Assembly: GCA_964413365.1 (NCBI GenBank)
Contig: CAYPRM010000007.1
Coordinates: forward strand, 1-51,901
DNA: 51,901 nucleotides
DNA from: RGIG4608 sp964413365
GTDB taxonomy: Bacteria > Bacillota > Clostridia > Oscillospirales > CAG-272
Direction: 5' to 3'
The notes below the pieces were generated by a model. That model saw only the letters and a program-made list of their open reading frames with translations, ran no database searches and had not been told where the DNA came from. Positions within the stretch are counted from its first letter, which is position 1. Every line of letters starts with the position of its first letter. Of this stretch, positions 1 to 8,561 are shown in pieces. The position numbers and the translations under genes were made by a program.

Positions 1-655
1 CTACTCCACCGCGGCTGACGGTCAGACCTCTGTTGAGATCCACATCCTTCAGGGTGAGCGTGAGATGGCAGCAGGTAATACTACGCTCGGTAGATTCCAC
101 CTTGACGGAATTCCTGCAGCTCCCAGAGGCGTTCCTCAGATCGAGGTTACCTTCGATATCGACGCTAACGGCATAGTAAACGTAAGTGCGTGCGATAAGG
201 GCACGGGCAAGGAGACTCATATAACCATCACATCCTCCACGAATATGTCCAAGGAGGATATCGACAGAGCAGTACGCGATGCAGAGAGATTTGCCGAGGA
301 GGACAGAAAGCAGAAGGAAGCAGTCGACGTTAAGAACCACGCCGATAGCCTCATCTTCCAGAGCGAAAAGACACTTGAGGAGATAGGAACGAAGCTTCCC
401 GAGAGCGATCTTGCCGACGTAAAGGCGGGCATCGAAACGCTCAAGAAGACGATAGAGACCAACGATACCGAGGCTATCAAGAGGGATACCGAGGCACTCG
501 AAAAGGCATTCTACGCAGTCAGCGAGAAGCTTTACGCACAGGCTCAGCAGCAGGGCGGCGCACAGGGCGCTGACTTCGGCGGAGCGCAGGACGGCGGCAA
601 CGCTGACAACGGAACCTATTACGACGCGGGCTTCGAGGATAAGACCGATAAGTAA
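1..655 (+). CDS. dnaK: Chaperone protein DnaK (Hsp70), C-terminal part
   Basis: The gene enters from the left edge; the reading frame is open from base 2, so about 217 C-terminal residues are visible and the apparent ATG at 65 is internal. The visible part is the substrate-binding beta-sandwich (GRFHLDGIPAAPRG, followed by the conserved FDIDANGIVNVSA stretch), the helical lid, and a Gln/Gly-rich tail ending in an acidic segment. Hsp70 binds unfolded peptides in an ATP cycle driven by DnaJ and GrpE in the cytoplasm; the ATPase domain lies outside the window. dnaJ follows after 75 bases, the usual order. Identification is secure from the conserved substrate-binding motifs. Confidence 0.97.
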   Translation, partial: YSTAADGQTSVEIHILQGEREMAAGNTTLGRFHLDGIPAAPRGVPQIEVTFDIDANGIVNVSACDKGTGKETHITITSSTNMSKEDIDRAVRDAERFAEEDRKQKEAVDVKNHADSLIFQSEKTLEEIGTKLPESDLADVKAGIETLKKTIETNDTEAIKRDTEALEKAFYAVSEKLYAQAQQQGGAQGADFGGAQDGGNADNGTYYDAGFEDKTDK

Positions 656-676
656 TTTTATACGACTATACGGGAA

Positions 677-715
677 GGGAAAGGGCGTATCGCTCTTTCC
701 CAAGTCCCATTTTTT
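677..715 (+). terminator. dnaK-dnaJ intergenic hairpin, possible partial terminator
   Basis: An 11-pair stem (677-687 with 691-701, one G-U pair, loop TAT) is followed after eight bases by six T's at 710-715. It lies between dnaK and dnaJ and could lower dnaJ expression relative to dnaK or protect the dnaK message 3' end. The T run is displaced from the stem, so full termination is doubtful. Confidence 0.45.
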
Positions 716-730
716 GCGAAAGAGAAGATT

Positions 731-1873
731 ATGTCAGAAAAAAGAGATTATTATGAGGTGCTGGGGCTTCAGCGCGGCGCGGACGATGCGTCGATAAAGA
801 AGGCTTACAGAACGCTCGCTAAGAAGTACCACCCCGATATGAATCCGGGAGATGCGGAGGCAGAGCAGAAATTCAAGGAGGTCAACGAGGCGTACAGCGT
901 CCTCTCCGATCCCGATAAGAAGGCTAAGTACGATCAGTACGGACATGCCGCATTTGAGCAGGGAGCAGGCGCAGGATATGGCGATTTCGGCGACTTTGGA
1001 GATATAGGAGATATCTTCAGCAGCTTCTTCGGAGGTGGCTTTGGCTCGGGCTTTGGCGGCTCGTCGTCGGGCAGAAGAAACGCCCCGACGCGCGGCGAGG
1101 ATATCGGACTTCGCATCAGCCTCACCTTTGAGGAGGCGGCATTCGGCGTAAAGAAGGACGTCTCGTATAATAGAATACAGAAGTGCGATGATTGCGGCGG
1201 AAGCGGTGCGCGCAAGGGCACGACTGCCGAGACCTGCTCGGCGTGCAGAGGAACGGGACAGAAGCGAGTTATGCAGAGAATGGGCGCGATGCAGTTCCAG
1301 ACTACCGTAACCTGCGATGCGTGCCGCGGAACGGGTAAGATAATAAAGGAGCCGTGCACGAATTGCCGCGGAACGGGCTATGTTCGTATCACGAAGAAGC
1401 TCACCGTTGATATTCCTGCAGGAATAAACGAGGGTGAGAGGATCGCACTCCGCGGACAGGGCTCGGACGGAAGAAACGGCGGTCCTGCAGGCGACCTCAT
1501 CATACAGGTCAGCGTGCGTCCGCATAAGATATTCCGCAGAGAGGGCTACAATATCTACTGCGACGTCCCCGTAACGGTCGCAGAGGCAACGCTTGGCGCG
1601 GAGATAGATGTTCCCACGCTCGAGGGCGAGCAGAAATACACGATCCCCGAGGGAACTCAGCCCGGAACGCAGTTCACGCTCAAGGGAAAGGGAATACAGA
1701 ACCTGAATTATCCCTCAAGACGGGGCGATCTGATATTCACCGTCGCAGTGGAGATACCCAAGGGACTTACGCAGAAGCAGAAGGAGCATATGCGCGCCTT
1801 TGCCGATAGCTGTGGCGAGAGCAATTACAAAAAGAGGACCAGCTTTTTCAAGAGCATCTTCGATAAAAAATAA
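731..1873 (+). CDS. dnaJ: Chaperone protein DnaJ (Hsp40)
   Basis: Type I Hsp40 of 380 residues, the co-chaperone that delivers clients to DnaK and stimulates its ATPase. The J domain (about 5-70) carries HPD at 34-36. A Gly/Phe-rich linker covers about 71-115. Four CxxCxGxG zinc motifs begin at Cys152, 169, 195 and 209, and the C-terminal client-binding beta domains follow. Length and order of domains are normal. It starts at ATG 731 behind a GAGAAG sequence and is followed within a few bases by prmA, so dnaK-dnaJ-prmA reads as one transcription unit. Confidence 0.97.
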   Translation: MSEKRDYYEVLGLQRGADDASIKKAYRTLAKKYHPDMNPGDAEAEQKFKEVNEAYSVLSDPDKKAKYDQYGHAAFEQGAGAGYGDFGDFGDIGDIFSSFFGGGFGSGFGGSSSGRRNAPTRGEDIGLRISLTFEEAAFGVKKDVSYNRIQKCDDCGGSGARKGTTAETCSACRGTGQKRVMQRMGAMQFQTTVTCDACRGTGKIIKEPCTNCRGTGYVRITKKLTVDIPAGINEGERIALRGQGSDGRNGGPAGDLIIQVSVRPHKIFRREGYNIYCDVPVTVAEATLGAEIDVPTLEGEQKYTIPEGTQPGTQFTLKGKGIQNLNYPSRRGDLIFTVAVEIPKGLTQKQKEHMRAFADSCGESNYKKRTSFFKSIFDKK

Positions 1874-1888
1874 GGAATGGAGATAGAT

Positions 1889-2845
1889 ATGACGGATCCC
1901 GATTACATCTGCGGCGAAGCAAGCGAGATAAAGGATTGGACACAGATACGGGTAACGGTTAAGCTATGTGAGCTTGATACCGCTATGGCTGTGATGAGCG
2001 TCCTTGACAATAACCTTATGGTGGAGGATTATTCCGACATCGACCTCAAGACCTGCTACGGAGATCTCATTGACGAGAGTATTCTGAATGCGGATAAGAC
2101 CGTTGCCTCGGTCTCAATGTTCCTACCTGCCTCCGAGAGCTGTAATATGGCACTCGCCTTTATCAGGGATAGGCTCACGGCGGAGAATATCGAGCCGAAG
2201 ATCGAGCTTGTCGGCGTCAATGAGGAGGACTGGGCAAATTCGTGGAAGAAATATTATACCACCCTCCACATCGGCAAGAAAACCGTCATCGTCCCTATGT
2301 GGGAGGACTACGAGCCGAATGAGGGCGAGATAGTCGTCAGAATGGATCCCGGTATGGCGTTCGGCACGGGCTCGCACGAAACGACAAGGCTCGTTATCGA
2401 GCTGCTCGAAAAATACACGGAGCAGGGAATGAGAGTCCTCGACGTCGGATGCGGAAGCGGAATACTTGCGATCTGTGCCTCAAAGCTTGGCGCAGGGGAG
2501 TGCAAGGCTTACGATATAGATCCCGTTGCCGTCAAGGTCGCAAATGAGAACATAGCGCAGAGCGGTCAGACCAATATCACCTGCGAGGTCTCCGATCTTT
2601 TGCGTCAGGTCGACCTCAAGGGCGGAAAATACGACCTCATTTGCGCAAATATAGTTGCGGATATCATCATCCGTATGACTCCCGACGTCGGAAAATATAT
2701 GAATGACGACTGCACGCTCCTCTGCTCGGGAATAATATGCGAGAGAGCGGATGACGTTATCGCGGCACTTGGATCTCACGGTCTGTACGTCGCAGAACGC
2801 ATTGATGATAACGGCTGGTGCGCACTTGCGGTAAAAAAATCCTGA
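1889..2845 (+). CDS. prmA: Ribosomal protein L11 methyltransferase
   Basis: Class I SAM-dependent enzyme that trimethylates ribosomal protein L11. The SAM-binding motif VLDVGCGSG lies at about residues 184-192, the MDPGMAFGTGSH element just before it, and the ANIVADII motif after it, all characteristic of PrmA. I chose ATG 1889 because GGAG ends six bases upstream; the in-frame ATG at 1877 has no room for a ribosome binding site and would add four residues. dnaJ-prmA is a common Firmicutes neighbourhood. A strong terminator follows. Confidence 0.93.
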   Translation: MTDPDYICGEASEIKDWTQIRVTVKLCELDTAMAVMSVLDNNLMVEDYSDIDLKTCYGDLIDESILNADKTVASVSMFLPASESCNMALAFIRDRLTAENIEPKIELVGVNEEDWANSWKKYYTTLHIGKKTVIVPMWEDYEPNEGEIVVRMDPGMAFGTGSHETTRLVIELLEKYTEQGMRVLDVGCGSGILAICASKLGAGECKAYDIDPVAVKVANENIAQSGQTNITCEVSDLLRQVDLKGGKYDLICANIVADIIIRMTPDVGKYMNDDCTLLCSGIICERADDVIAALGSHGLYVAERIDDNGWCALAVKKS

Positions 2846-2861
2846 ATATATTATTATAATG

Positions 2862-2895
2862 AAAGTGAGCTTTGGCGAAAAGCTCACTTTTTTTG
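2862..2895 (+). terminator. Intrinsic terminator after prmA
   Basis: A stem of about 12 pairs built on AAGTGAGCTTT and its complement around a short GGCG-type loop, followed by seven T's. It closes the dnaK-dnaJ-prmA unit. Confidence 0.85.
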
Positions 2896-2927
2896 AAGAA
2901 ATTTGACGCAAAAGATTAAAAAAGGTA

Positions 2928-2956
2928 TTTACAAAACGAAATATTTGTGCTATAAT
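2928..2956 (+). promoter_or_regulatory. Sigma-A-type promoter for the tandem lipoprotein genes
   Basis: TTTACA (2928-2933) and TATAAT (2951-2956) are separated by 17 bases. Transcription would start near 2963, giving a leader of about 160 bases before the first lipoprotein. I see no riboswitch in that leader, only short hairpins. Confidence 0.75.
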
Positions 2957-3121
2957 ACATTAGAATTAGTAAAAGTGGGCTTATACCCAATTTGCGACGG
3001 AACATTCTGCGGCACCTTCATATTATGTTATTATGTGGATTGTGGATGCATGGAAAAGTGCTTCGTCACACAGCGACACCACCGCAAGGAGTGCCGTATC
3101 TGAATTTTGGAGGAAAGATGT

Positions 3122-4018
3122 ATGAAAAAAGTTTTCTCGGCATTGCTTATAGCTGTTATCATTATGACCGCAATGCTTCTCACGGCGTGTCCCACGCCTG
3201 AGCCCGCACCCGATCCTGACCACACTCATACCTTCGTTGATGAGGTGGTGGATCCCACATGCATTTCCGGAGGATATACTATCCATACCTGCAGTGGCTG
3301 CGGATATGTGATGAAGGATACCTTTACGGGCGTAGATACCAAAAATCATGATTATGTTGTAAAGGAGAGCGTTGACGCCACCTGCGATGAGGATGCGTAT
3401 ACCGTCGATATCTGCACGCTCTGCGGCGACAGTAAGGTCACTGTCAAGAAGAATACCGCAGGACACGTTTGGGGTGAATGGGTAACTGTCAACGAGCATA
3501 CCTGCACCGACTGGGGCTACGAGAAGCGCGAGTGCGAAAATTGCGGCGAGGTCGATGAGAATTCAATCAAGCCCTCACATAGCTATGAGTCCACGACCGT
3601 CGAGCCCACCTGCACCGAGCCTGGTCAGATAACCTACACCTGCACGGAGTGCGGAGATACATATACTACACAGGGACAGAAGGCGCTTGGCCACGATCCG
3701 GGCGAGTGGACAGTCGTAAGAGAGCATACCTGCACCGATCACGGTGAGAAGGTAAGAGAGTGCGAGAGAGATGGCTGCGAATATACGGAGACCACCGTCG
3801 AGAGCACGGAGCTTCACTATTACGAGTTTGTTGAGACCATCGAGCCTACCGAGACTTCTCACGGATATGATATCTGGAAGTGCACGGAGTGTGATAAGAC
3901 GGTAATAAAGAATATCACCCACAATTTTACGGCGTGGGAGCCCTGCACCGACGATCCGAGTAAGGAGCACTGCGAGTGTACCGTATGCGGACACGAGGAG
4001 CACAGGACCAAGTCGTGA
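3122..4018 (+). CDS. Lipoprotein with tandem Cys/His repeats (first of a pair)
   Basis: Predicted surface lipoprotein of 298 residues, function unknown. A lipoprotein signal peptide ends at LTAC with the modified Cys at 23, then a Pro-rich linker. The rest is seven repeats of about 35-45 residues of the pattern H-x-[FYW]...TC...G....C-x2-CG, that is one His and three Cys per unit; the sixth and seventh are degenerate. C3H spacing suggests one metal site or disulfide cluster per repeat, which is inference. Start ATG 3122 lies eight bases behind GGAGG; the in-frame TTG at 3107 would bury that site. The next gene is a paralogue with a near-identical ribosome binding region. Confidence 0.85.
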   Translation: MKKVFSALLIAVIIMTAMLLTACPTPEPAPDPDHTHTFVDEVVDPTCISGGYTIHTCSGCGYVMKDTFTGVDTKNHDYVVKESVDATCDEDAYTVDICTLCGDSKVTVKKNTAGHVWGEWVTVNEHTCTDWGYEKRECENCGEVDENSIKPSHSYESTTVEPTCTEPGQITYTCTECGDTYTTQGQKALGHDPGEWTVVREHTCTDHGEKVRECERDGCEYTETTVESTELHYYEFVETIEPTETSHGYDIWKCTECDKTVIKNITHNFTAWEPCTDDPSKEHCECTVCGHEEHRTKS

Positions 4019-4038
4019 TGGACCATAGGAGGAAAGAT

Positions 4039-5463
4039 ATGAAAAGAATTGCTTCCATACTGTTCATTTCAGCTCTGCTGATCTGCGTGCTGGCACTTGC
4101 GTCCTGCGAGATATTTGGCGGCGGAGAAACGACCACCACGACAACTCCTGACCATGTCCATGAGTTTACCGACCGTGTGGTAAAGCCCACGTGCGCATCG
4201 GAGGGATATACGGAGCATACCTGCGAGGGATGCGGATATGTTTATCAGGACGATTTCGTAGAGGCAGATACATCAAAGCATAAGTTCAAGGTCGTTGAGA
4301 CAGTTGATCCCACCTGCTTCAAGGAGGGATATAAGAAATACACTTGCTCCGTCTGCGGAGAAGATAAAACAGAGGTTCTCGAGCCCGAGCATGACTTCAG
4401 CGGCGAGTGGACGACCGTTAAGGAAGCCACCTGCACGACCGAGGGCGAGAAGCGTCGCTATTGCGAGGATTGCACGGCTTATGAGACCAAGACGATCCCC
4501 GTAACGCATGATTACAACATGAGCGCAGGCGTCGTAACCGATCCTACCTGCACGAGCGAGGGATATACAACGTATACCTGCCGTTCCTGCGGCCATACAA
4601 AGAGAGAAGATTATACCTCTAAGATCAGCCATGAATTTGGTGAGTGGAAAAAGACACTCGATCCTACCTGCACAACACAGGGCGAGGATAGAAGATACTG
4701 CGAGAACTGCAGTGCATACGAGGTAAGATATACAGGCTATAAGCATGATTATAAGATGGAATACGTTCCTCCGACATGCCACGAGCAGGGCTGCACCAGA
4801 TACGTTTGCCAGATCTGCGGCGATATAAAGATCGACCAGTACGTTCCCATTCGCCACACCTTCGGCGATTGGGAGACATACATCGCTCCCACCTGCTCGA
4901 CTCAGGGACTTGAACGCAGATATTGCACGGGCGAGGATTGCGATGTATTCGAGGAGAGAATAGTAGAGCCCAGACATATCTACGATATCGTAGAGGTCGT
5001 AGAGCCCACTAAGACGAGCTCGGGTTATACCAAGCATTCCTGCGAGTGCGGACTGTACTACATTGATGATATCGTTTCCACAGCAGGCTCTGAGGGACTC
5101 ACCTATGAGCTGAAGACCGTTTGGAGCACTGAGGAGAAGAAGTATTTCAGCACCTACATCGTTACGGGCATCGGAACATGCACCGACAGCGAGATCGTTA
5201 TTCCTTATATGCATAACGGTATCGTCGTTTCGGGAATTGGCTATGCTGCATTCAAGGATTGCGATAATATCACCGCTATCTACCTTCCCGCAAGCATTAC
5301 ATCCATAGGAAATACATCCCTTTGGAACTGCGATAGCCTCAAGCTCATCAGCTTCGAGGGCACGCTTGAGGATTGGAATAGCATCAGCAAGTCGACCAAC
5401 TGGGACTACGGACTTGCAGGTCATAAGGTGGTCTGCATCGACGGAGTTTTGAAATTCAACTGA
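4039..5463 (+). CDS. Lipoprotein with tandem Cys/His repeats and BspA-like leucine-rich cap
   Basis: Predicted surface lipoprotein of 474 residues, paralogous to its upstream neighbour. The signal peptide ends in LASC. Eight H...TC...C-x2-C repeats follow; the eighth has lost the first Cys (PTKTSSG instead of PTC). After about residue 350 comes a different domain, with IVIPYMHNG and YAAFKDCDNITAIYLP typical of BspA-type leucine-rich repeats (LRR_5) and a LEDWNSI motif common at the ends of such domains in gut Firmicutes. ATG 4039 is chosen because TAGGAGG precedes it; the longer frame from 3976 overlaps the previous gene. The two genes are 20 bases apart and probably cotranscribed. Ligand and function are unknown. 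Confidence 0.85.
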   Translation: MKRIASILFISALLICVLALASCEIFGGGETTTTTTPDHVHEFTDRVVKPTCASEGYTEHTCEGCGYVYQDDFVEADTSKHKFKVVETVDPTCFKEGYKKYTCSVCGEDKTEVLEPEHDFSGEWTTVKEATCTTEGEKRRYCEDCTAYETKTIPVTHDYNMSAGVVTDPTCTSEGYTTYTCRSCGHTKREDYTSKISHEFGEWKKTLDPTCTTQGEDRRYCENCSAYEVRYTGYKHDYKMEYVPPTCHEQGCTRYVCQICGDIKIDQYVPIRHTFGDWETYIAPTCSTQGLERRYCTGEDCDVFEERIVEPRHIYDIVEVVEPTKTSSGYTKHSCECGLYYIDDIVSTAGSEGLTYELKTVWSTEEKKYFSTYIVTGIGTCTDSEIVIPYMHNGIVVSGIGYAAFKDCDNITAIYLPASITSIGNTSLWNCDSLKLISFEGTLEDWNSISKSTNWDYGLAGHKVVCIDGVLKFN

Positions 5464-5473
5464 TCAATAAAAA

Positions 5474-5510
5474 TAATATACCCACTGCATTAGCAGTGGG
5501 TATATTTTTT
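5474..5510. terminator. Bidirectional intrinsic terminator
   Basis: A GC-rich core stem, ACCCACTGC with its complement, extended by AT pairs, is flanked by T runs on both strands. It sits between the plus-strand lipoprotein pair and the minus-strand flavodiiron gene and can serve both. Confidence 0.85.
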
Positions 5511-7293
5511 ATTGATTTATTGGCTCAAAATCGGAGGCAGGGTGCTTACAAAGTGGGCAGATGAAGTCGTCCGGCAGGGTGTCGCCCTCGTAGATATATC
5601 CGCAGATCCTGCAAACGTAGCCGTGAGCGGAGGCGTCGGGCTTTGGCTTTACGTGCTCGTGGTAATAGCTGTACGTCATGGACTCGCCCTGAGATAGCAC
5701 GCGCGCCTCGTCCACCGTGCAGATGAACATTCCGTGCGTACCGAGGTCAACGTAGCTCTCAACGCTGAGGGACATATACGCATTGACGTATTTAGGCAGT
5801 ATGACAAGTCCGTTTTGCGCGCGTTCGACGCTCTCGCCTGCGAATTTATCAACGTTGCGACCACTCTGGAAGCCGAAACGCTCAAACACGGAGAAGGGCG
5901 CGTCGACGCTCAGGCAGTTGACGTTCATTTTGCCCGTCTGCTTTATTATATGATGGGAATAATTTTCCTTGTTGATCGTAACGGCGATCCTGCGTGGCGA
6001 GTCGGTGAGCTGTGAGACGGTGTTTACGATCAGCCCGTTGTCGCGATTGCCGTCGTTGCTCGTAACGACGTAGAGCCCGTAGCCTATTTTTGTGAGGGCG
6101 GCAGGATCGTTCTGAGAACCATTGTTTCTTGCGATGTAGTCCGCACAGAGCTCGCGTGCCATAGCATCAAGGGACTCACGGCTCGCATCATTCAGCGCGG
6201 AGCGGACCGTGCAGGTCGTGTCGAGATAGGAGATGTCCTTCGAGCCGTCAAGCATCGAGCGTATCACCTTTGCTGCCATCGGTGCCCAACTGCCGTTCTC
6301 GATAATGCCGACCTTCCTTGAGCGGAAGCCACGCTCCGTGAGATGCTCGATAAAATCGCGCATATAGGGGAAGATCCCTGCGTTGTACGTAGTAGTGGCG
6401 AGCACGATGGACGAATATCTGAACGCCGCCGCGACCGCCTCCGACATATCGGAGCGTGCAAGGTCGAATACCTTGACCGCAGGACAGCCGTATTCGTTCA
6501 GCTTCTCGGCAAGGGCGAGCGCGGCGGTCCTTGTATTCCCGTAAACGGAGGTGTACGCAATGACCACACCCTCGTCCTCGGGTACGTAGGATGACCAGAT
6601 CGAGTATTTTTCAATATAGTGGGAGAGATTTTCCGTGAGTATCGGACCGTGGAGAGGGCAGATGGTGCGTATGTCGAGTGCGGACGCTTTTTTGAGAACG
6701 TTCTGTACCTGCTGACCGTATTTTCCAACGATGCCGATGTAGTATCTCCGCGCCTCATCGTCCCACGGCTCGTCCGCGTCCATGGCACCGAATTTTCCGA
6801 ATGCGTCAGCGGAGAAGAGAATACCCTCCGAGCTCTCGTAAGTGAGCATGACCTCGGGCCAATGCACCATCGGCGCAAATACGAAGGTCAGAGTGTGAGC
6901 ACCGAGCGAGAGAGTCTCCCCGTCGCCGACGGTGATCCTTTTGCTCTCCTCGACACCGCCAAAGAAGTTGTCCATCATCACGAACGCCTTGGAATTTGAA
7001 ACGATCCTCGTTTCGGGATAGGCGCGCATGAAGCTTGAGATACTGCCCGAGTGGTCGGGCTCCATGTGCTGGACGATCAGGTAGTCGGGCTTCCTGCCAC
7101 CGAGGGCGTGAGCGATATTGTCGAGCCACTCGTGCGTGAAATGTGCATCCACCGTGTCAAATATCGCAATTTTCTCGTCCATAACGATGTAAGAATTGTA
7201 GCACATGCCACAAGGCACGCGGTACTGACCCTCAAAAAGATCTATCTTGCGGTCGTTGACGCCAACATAGATAATGCCGTTTCCTATTTTCAT
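5509..7293 (-). CDS. fprA: Flavodiiron protein with flavin reductase and rubredoxin domains
   Basis: A 594-residue multidomain A-type flavoprotein that should reduce O2 to water and/or NO to N2O in the cytoplasm. The N-terminal metallo-beta-lactamase-like domain keeps the diiron ligands: H76, E78, D80 and H81 in HMEPDH, H144, D163 and H215. A flavodoxin domain follows (TSVYGNTRTAA, about 248-258). Residues about 395-545 resemble a flavoredoxin-type flavin reductase. The last 36 residues are a rubredoxin with CRICG and CPLC only about 14 residues apart, the short-spacer type seen in rubrerythrins. GGAG precedes ATG 7293. It is downstream of a VanY-like gene on the same strand. An oxidative or nitrosative stress role is expected from the family. 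Confidence 0.93.
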   Translation of the reverse strand: MKIGNGIIYVGVNDRKIDLFEGQYRVPCGMCYNSYIVMDEKIAIFDTVDAHFTHEWLDNIAHALGGRKPDYLIVQHMEPDHSGSISSFMRAYPETRIVSNSKAFVMMDNFFGGVEESKRITVGDGETLSLGAHTLTFVFAPMVHWPEVMLTYESSEGILFSADAFGKFGAMDADEPWDDEARRYYIGIVGKYGQQVQNVLKKASALDIRTICPLHGPILTENLSHYIEKYSIWSSYVPEDEGVVIAYTSVYGNTRTAALALAEKLNEYGCPAVKVFDLARSDMSEAVAAAFRYSSIVLATTTYNAGIFPYMRDFIEHLTERGFRSRKVGIIENGSWAPMAAKVIRSMLDGSKDISYLDTTCTVRSALNDASRESLDAMARELCADYIARNNGSQNDPAALTKIGYGLYVVTSNDGNRDNGLIVNTVSQLTDSPRRIAVTINKENYSHHIIKQTGKMNVNCLSVDAPFSVFERFGFQSGRNVDKFAGESVERAQNGLVILPKYVNAYMSLSVESYVDLGTHGMFICTVDEARVLSQGESMTYSYYHEHVKPKPDASAHGYVCRICGYIYEGDTLPDDFICPLCKHPASDFEPINQ

Positions 7294-7327
7294 ATTTTCT
7301 CCTTTTTATAAAGCTAAAGATCCTGTA

Positions 7328-8521
7328 TCAGTTGAAGTTCTCAAGATATTCCTCGTAGCACATACCCGTCTGATGCATCACACTTGAGACGCCGAGCCCG
7401 ACGAAGCGGTAGTGCCACGATTCGTATGCGTAGCCCGTGATGTCCGTCTTGTCGGAGGGGTAGCGCATCACGAAACCGTATTTCCACGAGTTGTCGCGGA
7501 GCCAGAGGAAGACCTCCGTGCTCTCGAAGATGTCGTTCACCACGCCCCCGATAGAGAGAGTCGTGAAATCAACGCAAAGCCCCGTCTGATGCTCGCTCTT
7601 TCCGGGCTCTGAGGAGTAGGTCAGTACCTTTTCGCGAGCCTCCGAGTAGGTAAGCGTCTTGTTGCACGCCATCTCCTCCTCAATATAGCGGTTAAAGAGG
7701 TTTTCCTGATATTCGTACGAGCGGTACGCACTCGTAACATAAACATCCTCGTAGCCGAGCGCGAGCATATCGTTCATCATCGCCTCAAGTGCCGTCTCCG
7801 CTACGGAGTAGAGGAGGTAGCTTCTGCCTGGTGCGGCGTATTTTGAGGGTATGCGAACAAGTCCCTCCGGCTCAGCCCTGCCGACGGGATTTTGCTTGTT
7901 TGCAAGGGTTGCAACATATCCGCCGACCGTCCGTATTGCTTCAAGATATCCCGAAACATTCGTTTCATAGGTTATTTCAGGTACATCTGCTATCATATAT
8001 ATTGATCCTCCGATAAGGTCTATCTCTATCTCGCACGAGTCCTCCCCGCTTCTTATATTCGCAGAATAAAAGATCTTTTCGATATCGGAGAGGGGGATAA
8101 GACAGTACCCGTCCGCGATACGCACCCTGCCTGCAAGGGAGATGTCAATTCCGTTGAGAACAGCACGGTCCGAGCCGTTTGACAAAATAAGCTCCGTGCC
8201 GCACGATTGGAAGCTTGCACGTGTGTTGAGGACTGTGGCGTGCTCTATTCCGTAGGCATCGGCGAGAGCGTACATATCGGCGTACTGTACACCGTCACGC
8301 ATCATAATGTCACGTGATATCTCCTGCGTGCTTCCCCCGAACGTATATATATATTTTCCGCTTGCCCTCCGCTCCGCAATAGCCGCAGAGAAGAGAAGTA
8401 CCGACGCCACAAGAAGCAGAGTGATCGAGGCTACACAGAATAACAGCGCAGAGCGTCTTTCGCCACGCTCGACCTCGGAATGTAGCCTTGCCCTAACTCT
8501 TTCGTAGGGCGTGGGGATCAT
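7328..8521 (-). CDS. Membrane-anchored D-alanyl-D-alanine carboxypeptidase (VanY/M15B family)
   Basis: Predicted zinc peptidase that trims D-Ala from peptidoglycan stem peptides outside the cell. One N-terminal membrane helix (about 25-50) is followed by a region resembling a copper-amine-oxidase-N/stalk domain, then the M15 catalytic domain: SAYRS, SEHQTGLCVD with zinc ligands His and Asp, and ESWHYR with the third ligand His. All key residues are present. I prefer ATG 8521, where AAGGA lies six bases upstream; ATG 8542 is in frame, would add seven residues and has a weaker site. It lies between mnmM and the flavodiiron gene on the same strand with short gaps. Confidence 0.88.
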   Translation of the reverse strand: MIPTPYERVRARLHSEVERGERRSALLFCVASITLLLVASVLLFSAAIAERRASGKYIYTFGGSTQEISRDIMMRDGVQYADMYALADAYGIEHATVLNTRASFQSCGTELILSNGSDRAVLNGIDISLAGRVRIADGYCLIPLSDIEKIFYSANIRSGEDSCEIEIDLIGGSIYMIADVPEITYETNVSGYLEAIRTVGGYVATLANKQNPVGRAEPEGLVRIPSKYAAPGRSYLLYSVAETALEAMMNDMLALGYEDVYVTSAYRSYEYQENLFNRYIEEEMACNKTLTYSEAREKVLTYSSEPGKSEHQTGLCVDFTTLSIGGVVNDIFESTEVFLWLRDNSWKYGFVMRYPSDKTDITGYAYESWHYRFVGLGVSSVMHQTGMCYEEYLENFN

Positions 8522-8561
8522 TTTGTTTCCTTTTTTCTTCATTTTTCCGTGCCCTTGTGCG

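Noticed and set aside
734..1525. Long minus-strand ORF across dnaJ
   Set aside because: It is a shadow of dnaJ with no ribosome binding site and no recognisable protein motif.
2903..3201. Two short overlapping ORFs in the lipoprotein leader
   Set aside because: No good ribosome binding site and no conserved motif; they run into the signal peptide gene in other frames.
3200..5050. Regularly spaced direct repeats that could look like a repeat array
   Set aside because: The repetition is of protein units of 35-45 codons in an open frame, not of identical DNA repeats with spacers, so it is not CRISPR.
4273..5424. Minus-strand ORF of 383 codons across the second lipoprotein
   Set aside because: It arises from the regular repeat codons of the sense gene; the sense frame has a signal peptide, repeats and a good ribosome binding site.
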